From the NCBI RefSeq assembly GCF_037126465.1, contig NC_088201.1, positions 139,192,376-139,256,375 of the forward strand: DNA of 64,000 bases, given 5' to 3'. The stretch is from Ornithodoros turicata. Its lineage: Eukaryota > Arthropoda > Arachnida > Ixodida > Argasidae. Under the pieces are notes generated by a model that was given only the letters and a program-made list of their open reading frames with translations, made no database searches and was not told the origin of the DNA. Shown one piece after another: positions 34,272-45,552 of the stretch (the first letter of the stretch is position 1; every line of letters starts with the position of its first letter). The translations under genes were made by a program, and so were the position numbers.

Positions 34272-34341
34272 CCGAAGTTTGGTTCTGACAGCAGTAAAGC
34301 TAAGCAGAGTACTGGAGAGGACCGTGGACTGACTGAGGCAG
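34272..34341 (+). CDS. Candidate internal exon, hydrophilic
   Basis: Acceptor GTGTCTGTCAG and consensus donor GTAAGG bound 70 nt open only in phase 0 (PKFGSDSSKAKQSTGEDRGL TEA, plus one base). Composition resembles the charged exons at 22.1-24.0 kb, so it may be a later exon of that gene; a linking exon with phase 1 in, 0 out is missing. Confidence 0.25.
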
Positions 34342-35087
34342 GTAAGGCAAAGCTGGCGTTGCTTCCGATCCTAGAAACCGTTCTCTGGAGTTCAGAAAAC
34401 AGAACCTACAATGTTTCATAGCTGTACTGCTTCTGACATATCTGTGTCTAATTTCGTTTTTTGTCATTACATTTGTCATTCACAACGTCCTAGGAACGGC
34501 CACCGACATAAATAACAGGTACAGCTGTGCTTACTCTGCCTGTTTTCTGCTCAGTTATAAATTATACTTATGCTCTAATTATGACTAGACTCTGAAGTTG
34601 TAGGGTTAAACCTGATTTTTCCTCAAATCTGCATCCCAATCCCAAATCAAGATTCACCTGTTCAGGGTTAAACTCGACTTCTACATGCAAGCCCGCACTT
34701 AAGCGATGCACCTCAACGCAATGACTTACTAATTTTTCAGAAAATATGTCGTTGCCCTTTACTTCTGACACTCTGGATAGACGGCACAACAGACGTTTAT
34801 TCTACAATAAAGCAAGACTTCAACCCGAATTCAGTCCGATTGTAATTTTTCCACCCAAATTTGCATGAATTTTCGGCTGAAAATTATTCACCCGATTTCC
34901 CCCCCCCCCAAGTTGAAAAAAATAAAAATAAAAACAGAAAAGTTCAGGGACAGGTGAGAAGTCGCATGATAGGCAGAAACTTTAAGCCTGAAGACAACAT
35001 GAAAGGAAAGTCCGAGTTGTTTATCACACATCAACTTCAATTACCAGTGTAATAACTGCCGCTTTACACTTTTTGGAGCGCAGGTAA

Positions 35088-35866
35088 GGGTGGATTCACA
35101 CGAGGGACGCATCCCCCGGATAAGTCCGCGGAGGGTGGTGACGTAACGAGGATGAAAGAGTCCCCGTCCCCGCCGAGCATTCACACGGGACGATGGATGA
35201 GAGGGGACAAGTCCGTCAGCCGCTTTTATTGCTGTGCGTGAGCGTACAAAGTTGTGATTTCTTGCTGTGCGCCGAAATGGATAATCAACGGAAAAGGCGT
35301 CTTTGCGCTTTGGCAGCAGCTTTAGCTATAGCTGATGACGATGAGTTTTTACAGCGCAAAAAAAACGCGCATTTTGGAGGAAAACGACAAACGCCAGCTC
35401 TTTGGTTTGAACAGACACTGCAATTTATTTACAGAACAAAGCCAGAAATGTATGTAGGAAACATTGACTGACGTGCAGTAAAATCACATTCCCACGCGTG
35501 TGTATAATATTTTTGCAGCTTCGCTTGTCCCCCCAGCGGAACCATCGTTTTCCCCGTTTTTCCTTGCTTCCCAATTGCCCCTACACACCAGTTCCCGTTT
35601 TTTACAACGTGGTTCTTCGTATCACCTCTGCTCCAGTGGTTACAGCAGGGCGAAAGAAGACGAAACAAATACAAAATAAAAAACGCTGGTCCGTCCTCAA
35701 GTCCCTACCAACACGGGGACCGTTTGTGGGTCGAAGGCGAATGGTCCGTGGTGGGATTCCGGTCCCCTGCGGACGGGAGAAGGCTCACATTTTGATGACG
35801 TAGGCTGTGACGTTTACACCGTCCGCGGACTTCTTCCGGGGATGCGTCCCTCGTGTGAATACACCC
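35088..35866. mobile_element. Harbinger-like DNA transposon, 779 bp, internally deleted
   Basis: TIRs GGGTGGATTCACACGAGGGA then CGCATCCCC at the left and its near-exact complement (GGGTGTATTCACACG...) at the right. GGG-start TIRs with flanking TAA on the left and AAA on the right fit the 3-bp TWA-type target of PIF/Harbinger elements, with one mismatch. Inner subterminal sequences (AAGTCCGCGGA / TCCGCGGACTT) are also inverted. The interior keeps the start of a transposase-like ORF (35277-35471). Confidence 0.7.
35277..35471 (+). pseudogene. Truncated N-terminus of a Harbinger-type transposase
   Basis: ATG at 35277 opens MDNQRKRRLCALAAALAIAD then DDEFLQRKK, resembling the Arg/Ala/acidic N-terminal stretch preceding the nuclease domain in Harbinger transposases. 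It ends after 64 codons at TGA; the DDE nuclease is deleted. Assignment rests on position inside Harbinger-like TIRs and on composition. Confidence 0.4.
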
Positions 35867-35877
35867 AAAGAATCTAC

Positions 35878-36218
35878 ATCTGCAAAGGTCTCTCCACCAT
35901 GTCGCATAGTGAAGTGCTGACGAACGCGGTTCCGTTTCTCCACCATTTCCCCCATTTGGAACTGAAACCGAAGTTCAGCCTCAAAGCTGAGCTGGAACAG
36001 ATCCATTGTACGTATGGCAGTGATCATATTATGTGTGCGAGTGTACAAGATACTTGTGGCCTCCATGCCACTAAGCTACATACCACATCCTCATTTAAGA
36101 AGTAGGACGGCAGTTTTACAGGGTATTCCAACTTCCTTAGATCATATGACAGTCGCAACAGCTGTTGCAGACGAGGCAGGTTGAGATTCACAGTTTGATG
36201 TTCAAAATCTGCTAGTGC
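35878..36218 (-). CDS. Two phase-0 exons of an unrecognised minus-strand gene (partial)
   Basis: Exon 36218-36084 (135 nt; acceptor ATGATTGTTGCAG, donor GTATGT) encodes 45 residues (ALADFEHQTVNLNLPRLQQL ... SYFLNEDV). Exon 35991-35878 (acceptor GATCTGTTCCAG, donor GTAGAT) adds 38 residues (LSFEAELRFQFQMGEMVEKR ...). Both are exact multiples of three and join in phase. Composition is that of an ordinary globular/helical protein. An upstream open frame to about 36600 (motif AVIVIEELLEIQR) may hold earlier exons. The second exon ends only 11 bp from the Harbinger-like element at 35866, so downstream splicing may be disturbed. Family not recognised. Confidence 0.42.
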
Positions 36219-36620
36219 CTGCAACAATCATAAGCTTCTTAGCACTGCTTCTGTGCATCTTAGCCTCTTAACTATAGATGCTGAGTAGCTGTTTGTAGTA
36301 CAGCAAAACTTCTCAAGTCGGTACCTCTGTATCTCTAACAACTCCTCAATAACAATCACTGCACCTGTGCTGTTACACTGAAAATACACGGCGAACGAAT
36401 GCTTTACGTCAGGCACCTGTCCATTTGTCCTATCAACCACCTGTTCACAGAATGTCCATTTAGTTTCTGATCTACATGGAATGATTGTCAGCAAATATAT
36501 GTTTGTGATTGTAAGCAGCGTCCATTCGTAAGGAGCCCTATTTCCAGGATTCATCCATGGATGTATCCTTGGTGCACTAGCTATAGCGCCCACACTTCTC
36601 TCTACCACTATAACCATATA

Positions 36621-36798
36621 CAGTGTGTCCCAAGAGAAGCTGACCAGACCGTTAAGAATTGAGCTATAAACGGAAAGCTGAGGCAAGCTTTGTGGTACTT
36701 GAGTTAGAAACAGGTGCTACACCACGAGTAACACCGCAGGTTCCCGCTAACCACCCTATTCGTAAAACGGTCAGGTCAACTTATTTTGGGACACACTG
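36621..36798. mobile_element. Mariner-like MITE, 178 bp
   Basis: Ends CAGTGTGTCCCA ... TGGGACACACTG, with TA (TATA) flanking both, the classic Tc1/mariner terminal arrangement. Inner arms continue TGACC-GACCGTT / AACGGTCAGGTCA. The interior is short and non-coding. It overlaps the N-terminal part of the minus-strand frame at 36228-36686, which therefore is not coding beyond about 36600. Confidence 0.75.
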
Positions 36799-37571
36799 TA
36801 TAGTACTCCATGTACTGCTTGCGACATAATTGTCCGTAATTTAGGTATAGCAGCCTCGACATTCTGCGACCTCTGTGAAAAGGAGTTGCAGGCAATGAGT
36901 AATGTACTGGTACAGTATGGGTTGCTGCATGTGTATCGCTTATTTGTGTGACTATTCATACTACTAAGGGAGAAGGCGCAAACAAAAAATCGAGATTACA
37001 GAAAACGATGTCGCAAGCTATACTATCATTCTTGCTTTCATCTGTGGAAGAGCAGGCCCTGCCAGAAAGCTTGTTGTTAAATAGTTATGCTCCTTATTGC
37101 TGCCCATGTGTTGCTATAAGACGGGGGTCTACAATATGCGGGCGGGTTCCCGAGGCGGGAATGGTGTCCGAGGTGCAGTGCAGGGAAAAAACGATGAAAA
37201 AAAACGGTACATTCATTAGTTTTAAAGGGACAACTTATCAATGAAATTATAAAGAAAAAATAGAAAGACTTGAACAATAAGTGCACGTGCTTGGCTCTCT
37301 GGAAAAAGCTCGTTCGCATCACTTTGAACGGAAGACCTATTCACCATACACGTGACGCCAGGTCCTGGCGTGATGGACGGAGCTCATCTTGACAAGTTAC
37401 CATAACCACCAGCAGATTAAACTCGTTGAATCTGCTTTACCACGTTCACGTTCGAACGAAGCATACCCAACAGGCAGTGTCCCTCATGGTTGTCCCAGCA
37501 ACACGATGAAACGCACATTGGCGCTATCATTTTTATAGCACCTTAACATTCTGAAACGTGGTCTCTTTGGA

Positions 37572-37841
37572 TCACCAAGTAAAGCACACCGCAGATGAGA
37601 CAGGAACGTCGTTCCATAGAGCACGTTTGGCAAAATAATTATTTTTCAAAACCATGTGAGTACAATTCACACATAATGCTCTTCGAGATGTGAAGGGTCT
37701 GCCATCCCTGCGGTTTCCAATGTGCTCACAATGCACGCTTATCAGGGCAAACTTTGTCGTCATGAACCTGGACAAAAACCTTTTCATGGTCAAAGCAAGA
37801 GTGCGGCTGCTATTGCGAATTCCGAACGATGGGAATTTCAT
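37572..37841 (-). pseudogene. Possible non-LTR reverse transcriptase C-terminal fragment
   Basis: The minus-strand frame ends ...NNYFAKRALWNDVPVSS, recalling the 'F-x-x-R-A-x-x-x-W-N-x-L-P' block near the C-terminus of CR1/Jockey-type ORF2 proteins (compare EWNHLPG in the element at 5523). The preceding sequence is not convincing, so this is tentative. Confidence 0.33.
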
Positions 37842-39325
37842 ATTTTGTTCAACCTCTTGCTTAAAATCAGGGTTCTACAAAAAGCAGTAGTGACGTAGGC
37901 CTCAATCCACATGCCATGAGCGCGGAGTTAGGAGTAGAGAAGTCATGTAGCGCTCTAGTGACACACATATCGACATTCGCACAATCATGTTCGAACTATG
38001 TGAGGTGCAAAAGCTGTGGTGTGCGTGTCTGGTTCTCCGATGACTGTCACTCCGCAATCATGAATTCCGCGAGAAATCGGGTACTAGGCATCTAAATATC
38101 GTATGCCACAGAAAATCAAGGCCGTTGATCGTTTCGCTAACGCGACTTTTACCGACTATGAAAAACCGCTCTTTTAGGAGGGGAAGTGCACCCGCACTAG
38201 TGTCAAATGTCACTTCGGCAGTGCGTATGGTGGGGGAGAAAACTAGCAACCCCAAAGACACTCCTTGTCCCTCACGCACGCCCCTGATAAGCAAAGAAAC
38301 GAACAGAAAAGACAAAAAGACAGAGCCCTGTCGTACCCAATGCGTAATCACTTGCCGTGCTGAATGTTTGTGACAGGGAGTCGTGTTATAACTGACGGTA
38401 CACATGTCAGGATTGCTTCTTTCCGCGGCGGGGGGAGGGGGGAAGGGGCGCGCTGCTGGTAATTGACCCTCCGACTCCTCGGCAATGGTCAATAGGGCCC
38501 GCGGCCCATTTTTAGTCGGAAATCCTCCTCTAAGAGGTGAAACCACATATTTCTAAAAATCCTGAAATCACGGGATTTTCTTAGAGAAATCCCGGGATTT
38601 CAGGATGTCTATAACTGGCAGGGAGGGATCCCATGATTTCGGGATTCAGGATATCCCGACTGACCACCCTAGTGGGAACACGTTGGACAAATGGTCTTAG
38701 TACAGTCGCCATGACATGCGTCTTACATGCGACCCCTGGGCTGGGAAGATGCTTTGGAAACGTATTGGGAAAGGAATAAACTGCAAGCTCAAGAAGCTCC
38801 AAAACTGGTGTTAGGAAAGAAAAAAATGCACTTTGGTTTCAGTCAAAAATGGCTGTAAAGCTCAAATTGGACTTGCGAGTGGGTGAAGCATGCAGTACAA
38901 AACACAGTTAATGGTAAGTTATTTCTGGAAGGTACCTCTATATTTTTAATTCTGGTGCTAAATACCGCACCCGAGCAACGCAATAGGATGTTTGCTTTTT
39001 ATCTCACACGTCCTTTGTGCTCGATTCCGTAGCTCAGACACCTCCATAAGTTATTCTTTTTTATTTATAATTCGGGGTTTACGTCGCGAGACAACCATGA
39101 CCATGAGCGACGCCATATGGTCGGTCTGTGGATTAATTTCGTGAATCATTATGCACGCTCTTCAATGATTTATTGTTCATGAGTGGGATTCAGTGACAGC
39201 CATACACGGCTTCCTAGCTGCGAAGCTGCACCATCCCACTAGCTTTCTGACCAGAAATGTTTCGCAATAGCTAGACAGCGTGGCAGTGCTCGGCACAGTT
39301 GTTTGCCTGGTCGGCGTTCCAGTTC
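37842..39325. other. No supported gene; short CCCGGGATTTC hairpins
   Basis: A 48-bp hairpin at 38559-38606 is followed by further CGGGATT/ATCCCG words to about 38660. Frames at 38058-38802 are unrecognised. Approaching 39300 the sequence becomes recognisable as eroded satellite. Confidence 0.4.
38559..38606. repeat. 48-bp imperfect hairpin
   Basis: ATCCTGAAATCACGGGATTT and AAATCCCGGGATTTCAGGAT are complementary with one mismatch around an 8-bp loop. It is part of a cluster of similar short words. Confidence 0.7.
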
Positions 39326-42300
39326 ATTTATTGCGTCCTTGCTATCGCCGCTTTTACCGAAGGTCTGGGAGCAGGAGCCCGGGTTTATGTCGTAGGCTTG
39401 CTCGAATTCCTGGCTGCTGAAATGCTCCAGTCGGCGGGCAACGCCGCAGCTTATGAAACGAGGATCATCCCCCATCGTCTCCCCGGGCTGGCCGATGTCT
39501 GGTGGCAGTTTGTCTTTAACCTCTCCAGCAACAACTTATCAAGTCGTGGAAAAGCTGACGCTAGCTAGTTAAATACTTGAATACCCGGGCCATCAGAGGA
39601 GTGCACGAGTTCGTCCTCGGTCGTATTTATTGCGTCCTTGCTATCGCCGCTTTTGCCGAAGGTCTGGGAACAGGTGCCCGGGTTTACGTCGTAGGCTTGC
39701 TCGAATTCCTGGCTGCTGAAATGCTCCAGTCGGCGGGCAACGCCGCAGCTTATGAAACGAGGATCATCCCCCATCGTCTCCCCGGGCTGGCCGATGTCTG
39801 GTGGCAGTTTGTCTTTAACCTCTCCAGCAACAACTTATCAAGTCGTGGAAAAGCTGACGCTAGCTAGTTAAATACTTGAATACCCGGGCCATCAGAGGAG
39901 TGCACGAGTTCGTCCTCGGTCGTATTTATTGCGTCCTTGCTATCGCCGCTTTTGCCGAAGGTCTGGGAGCAGGTGCCCGGGTTTACGTCGTAGGCTTGCT
40001 CGAATTCCTGGCTGCTGAAATGCTCCAGTCGGCGGGCAACGCCGCAGCCTATGAGACGAGGATCATCCCCCATCGTCTCCTCAGGCTGGCCGATGTCTGG
40101 CGGCAGTTTGTCTTTAACCTCTCCAGCAACAACTTATCAAGTCGTGGAAAAGCTGACGCTAGCTAGTTAAATACTTGAATACCCGGGCCATCATAGGAGT
40201 GGACGAGTTCGTCCTCGGTCGTATTTATTGCGTCCTTGCTATCGCCGCTTTTGCCGAAGGTCTGGGAACAGGTGCCCGGGTTTACGTCGTAGGCTTGCTC
40301 GAATTCCTGGCTGCTGAAATGCTCCAGTCGGCGGGCAACGCCGCAGCTTATGAAACGAGGATCATCCCCCATCGTCTCCCCGGGCTGGCCGATGTCTGGT
40401 GGCAGTTTGTCTTTAACCTCTCCAGCAACAACTTATCAAGTCGTGGAAAAGCTGACGCTAGCTAGCTAAATACTTGAATACCTGGGCCATCAAAGGAGTG
40501 AATGAGTTCGTCCTCGGTCGTGTTTATTGCGTCCTTGCTATCGCCGCTTTTGCCGAAGGTCTGGGAGCAGGTGCCCGGGTTTACGTCGTAGGCTTGCCCG
40601 AATTCCTGACTGCTGAAATGCTCCAGTCGGCGGGCAACTCCGCAGCCTATGAGACGAGGATCATCCCCCATCGTCTCCTCGGGCTGGCCGATGTCTGGTG
40701 GCAGTTTGTCTTTAACCTCTCCAGCAACAACTTATCAAGTCGTGGAAAAGCTGACGCAAGCTAGTTAAAACTTGAATACCCGGGCCATCAGAGGAGTGCA
40801 CGAGTTCGTCCTCGGTCGTATTTATTGCGTCCTTGCTATCGCCGCTTTTGCCGAAGGTCTGGGAGCAGGTGTCCGGGTTTACGTCGAAGGCTTTCTCGAA
40901 TTCCTGGCTGCTGAAAGGCTCCAGTCCGCTGGCAACGCCGCAGCCTATGAGACGAGGATCATCCCCCATCGTCTCCTCGGGCTGGCCGATGTCTGGTGGC
41001 AGTTTGTCTTTAACCTCTCCAGCAACAACTTATCAAGTCGTGGAAAAGCTGACGCTAGCTAGTTACATACTTGAATACCCGGGCCATCAGAGGAGTGCAC
41101 GAGTTCGTCCTCGGTCGTATTTATTGCGTCCTTGCTATCGCCGCTTTTGCCGAAGGTCTGGGAGCAGGTGTCAGGGTTTACGTCGAAGGCTTTCTCGAAT
41201 TCCTGGCTGCTGAAATGCTCCAGTCGGCGGGCAACGCCGCAGCATATGAGACGAGGATCATCCCCCATCGTCTCCTCGGGCTGGCCGATGTCTGGTGGCA
41301 GTTTGTTTTTAACCTCTCCAGCAACAACTTATCAAGTCGTGGAAAAGCTGACGCTAGTTAGTTAAATACTTGAATACCCGGGCCATCAGAGGAGTGCACG
41401 AGTTCGTCCTCGGTCGTGTTTATTGCGTCCTTGCTATCACCGCTTTTGCCGAAGGTCTGGGAGAAGGTGTCCGGGTTTACGTCGTAAGCTTGCCCGAATT
41501 CCTGACTGCTGAAATCCTCCAGTCGGCGGGCAACGCCGCAGCCTATGAGACGAGGATCATCCCCTATCTTGTCCTCGGGCTGGCCGATGTCTGGTGGCAG
41601 TTTGTTTTAACCTCTCCAGCAACAACTTATCAATTCGTGGAAAAGCTGACGCTAGTTAGTTAAATACTTGGATACCCGGGCCATCAGAGGAGTGCACGAG
41701 TTCGTCCTCGGTCGTATTTATTGCGTCCTTGTTATCGCCGCTTTTGCCGAAGGTCTGGAAGAGGTGTCCGGGTTTACGTCGAAGGTTTGCTCGAATTCCT
41801 GGCTGCTGAAATGCTACAGTGGGCGGGCAACGCCGCAGCCTATGAGACGAGGATCATTCCCCATCGTCTCCTCGGGCTGGCCGATGTCTGGTGGCAGTTT
41901 GTCTTTAACCTCTCCAGCAACAACTTATCAAGTCGTGGAAGAGCTGACGCTAGCTAGTTAAATACTTGAATACCCGGGCCATCAGAGGAGTGCACGAGTT
42001 CGTCCTCGGTCGTATTTATTGCGTCCTTGGTATCGCCGCTTTTGCCGAAGGTCTGGGAGCAGGTGTCCGGGTTTACGTGTTGGCTTGCTCGAATTCCTGG
42101 CTGCTGAAATGCTCCAGTCGGCGGGCAACGCCACAGCCTATGAGACGAGGATCGTCCCCCATCGTCTCCTCGGGCTGGCCGATGTCTGGTGGCAGTTTGT
42201 CTTTAACCTCTCCAGCAACAACTTATCAAGCCGTGGAAAAGCTGACGCTAGCTAGCTAAATACTTGAATACCTGAGCCATCAAAGGAGTGCATGAGTTCG

Positions 42301-42861
42301 TCCTCGGTCGTATTTATTGCGTCCTTGCTATTGCCGCTTTTGCCGAAGGTCTGGGAGCAGGTGTCCGGGTTTACGTCGAAGGCTTGCTCGAATTCCTGGC
42401 TGCTGAAATGCTCCAGTCGGCGGGCAACGCCGCAGCCTATGAGACGAGGATCATCCCCCATCGTCTCCTCAGGCTGGCCGATGTCTGGTGGCAGTTTGTC
42501 TTTAACCTCTCCAGCAACAACTTATCAAGTCGTGGAAAAGCTGACGCTAGCTAGCTAAATACTTGAATACCTGGGCCATCAAAGGAGTGAATGAGTTCGT
42601 CCTCGGTCGTGTTTATTGCGTCCTTGCTATCGCCGCTTTTGCCGAAGGTCTGGGAGCAGGTGCCCGGGTTTACGTCGTAGGCTTGCTCGAATTCCTGGCT
42701 GCTGAAATGCTCCAGTCGGCGGGCAACGCCGTAGCCTATGAGCAGAGGATCATCCCCCATCGTCTCCTCAGGCTGGGCGATGTCTGGCGGCAGTTTGTCT
42801 TTAACCTCTCCAGCAACAACTTATCAAGTCGTGGAAAAGCTGACGCTAGCTAGTTAAATAC

Positions 42862-45552
42862 TTGAATACCCGGGCCATCAGAGGAGTGGACGAGTTCGTC
42901 CTCGGTCGTATTTATTGCGTCCTTGCTATCGCCGCTTTTGCCGAAGGTCTGGGAACAGGTGCCCGGGTTTACGTCGTAGGCTTGCTCGAATTCCTGGCTG
43001 CTGAAATGCTCCAGTCGGCGGGCAACGCCGCAGCTTATGAAACGAGGATCATCCCCCATCGTCTCCCCGGGCTGGCCGATGTCTGGTGGCAGTTTGTCTT
43101 TAACCTCTCCAGCAACAACTTATCAAGTCGTGGAAAAGCTGACGCTAGCTAGTTAAATACTTGAATACCCGGGCCATCAGAGGAGTGCACGAGTTCGTCC
43201 TCGGTCGTATTTATTGCGTCCTTGCTATCGCCGCTTTTGCCGAAGGTCTGGGAGCAGGTGCCCGGGTTTACGTCGTAGGCTTGCTCAAATGCCTGGCTGC
43301 TGAAATGCTCCAGTAGGCGGGCAACGCCGCAGCCTATGAGACGAGCATCATCCCCCATCGTCTCCTCGGGCTGGCCGATGTCTGGTGGCAGTTTGACTTT
43401 AACCTCTCCAGCAACAACTTATCAAGTCGTGGAAAAGCTGACGGTAGCTAGTTAAATACTTGAATACCCGGGCCATCAGAGGACTGCACGAGTTCGTCCT
43501 CGGTCGTGTTTATTGCGTCCTTGCTATCGCCGCTTTTGCCGAAGGTCTGGGAGCAGGTGCCCGGGTTTGCGTCGTAGGCTTGCTCGAATTCCTGGCTGCT
43601 GAAGTGCTCCAGTGGGCGGGCAACGCCGCAGCCTATGAGACGAGGATCATCCCCCCCCATCGTCTCCTCGGGTTGGCCGATGTCTGGTGGCAGTTTGTCT
43701 TTAACCTATCCAGCAACAACTTATCAAGTCGTGGAAAAGCTGACGCTAGCTAGTTAAATACTTGAATACCCGGGCCATCAGAGGAGTGCACGAGTTCGTC
43801 CTCGGTCGTATTTATTGCGTCCTTGCTATCGCCGCTTTTGCCGAAGGTCTGGGAGCAGGTGCCCGGGTTTACGTCGTAGGCTTGCTCAAATGCCTGGCTG
43901 CTGAAATGCTCCAGTAGGCGGGCAACGCCGCAGCTTATGAAACGAGGATCATCCCCCACCGTCTCCCCGGACTGGCCGATGTCTGGTGGCAGTTTGTCTT
44001 TAACCTCTCCAGCAACAACTTATCAAGTCGTGGAAAAGCTGACGCTAGCTAGATAAATACTTGAATACCCGGGCCATCAGAGGAGTGCACGAGTTCGTCC
44101 TCGGTCGTATTTATTGCGTCCTTGCTATCGCCGCTTTTGCCGAAGGTCTGGGAGCAGGTGCCCGGGTTTACGTCGTAGGCTTGCTCGAATTCCTGGCTGC
44201 TGAAATGCTCCAGTCGGCGGGCAACGCCGCAGCCTATGAGACGAGGATCATCCCCTATCTTGTCCTCGGGCTGGCCGATGTCTGGTTGCAGTTTGCCTTT
44301 AACCTCTCCAGCAACAACTTATCAAGTCGTGGAAAAGCTGACGCTAGCTAGTTACATACTTGAATACGCGGGCCATCAGAGGAGTGCACGAGTTCGTCCT
44401 TGATCGTATTTATTGCGTCCTTGCTATCACCGCTTTTGCCGAAGGTCTGGGAGCAGGTGTCCGGGTTTACGTCGAAGGCTTTCTCGAATTCCTGGCTGCT
44501 GAAATGCTCCAGTTGGCGGGCAACGCCGCAGCCTATGAGACGAGGATCATCCCCCATCGTCTCCTCGGGCTGGCCGATGTCTGGTGGCAGTTTGTTTTAA
44601 CCTCTCCAGCAACAACTTATCAAGTCGTGGAAAAGCTGACGCTAGTTAGTTAAATACTTGGATACCCGGGCCATCAGAGGAGTGCACGAGTTCGTCCTCG
44701 GTCGTATTTATTGCGTCCTTGTTATCGCCGCTTTTGCCGAAGGTCTGGAAGAGGTGTCCGGGTTTACGTCGAAGGTTTGCTCGAATTCCTGGCTGCTGAA
44801 ATGTTACAGTGGGCGGGCAACGCCGCAGCCTATGAGACGAGGATCATTCCCCATCGTCTCCTCGGGCTGGCCGATGTATGGTGGCAGTTTGTCTTTAACC
44901 TCTCCAGCAACAACTTATCAAGTCGTGGAAGAGCTGACGCTAGCTAGTTAAATACTTGAATACCCGGGCCATCAGAGGAGTGCACGAGTTCGTCCTCGGT
45001 CGTATTTATTGCGTCCTTGGTATCGCCGCTTTTGCCGAAGGTCTGGGAGCAGGTGTCCGGGTTTACGTGTTGGCTTGCTCGAATTCCTGGCTGCTGAAAT
45101 GCTCCAGTCGGCGGGCAACGCCACAGCCTATGAGACGAGGATCATCCCCCATCGTCTCCTCGGGCTGGCCGATGTCTGGTGGCAGTTTGTCTTTAACCTC
45201 TCCAGCAACAACTTATCAAGCCGTGGAAAAGCTGACGCTAGCTAGCTAAATACTTGAATACCTGGGCCATCAAAGGAGTGAATGAGTTCGTCCTCGGTCG
45301 TATTTATTGCGTCCTTGCTATTGCCGCTTTTGCCGAAGGTCTGGGAGCAGGTGTCCGGGTTTACGTCGAAGGCTTGCTCGAATTCCTGGCTGCTGAAATG
45401 CTCCAGTCGGCGGGCAACGCCGCAGCCTATGAGACGAGGATCATCCCCCATCGTCTCCTCAGGCTGGCCGATGTCTGGTGGCAGTTTGTCTTTAACCTCT
45501 CCAGCAACAACTTATCAAGCCGTGGAAAAGCAGACGCTAGCTAGCTAAATAC
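42862..45552 (+). repeat. Higher-order repeat, variant 1, block 1 (9 monomers)
   Basis: Nine monomers in an order repeated in the next block: A (GTGA residues), B (CTCAAATGCC with CAGTAGGCG), C (expanded C-run, LQWAG), B', then a YLVLGLAD unit (44061), an EGFLEF/LQLAG unit (44360), a frameshifted MDTRAI unit (44658), a VLACSNS unit (44956) and a KGVNEF unit (45254). Corresponding units recur 2691-2693 bp downstream. Confidence 0.9.

Noticed and set aside
34568..34789. Minus-strand ORF with regular composition
   Set aside because: It lies in a zone of degenerate AACCCGAATT-type repeats (about 34600-34920), which explains the apparent regularity.
36228..36686. Single 152-codon ORF as one exon
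   Set aside because: Its first third runs through the mariner-like MITE at 36621-36798, and the remainder lacks an acceptor/donor pair that joins in phase with 36218. Only the downstream exons are kept.
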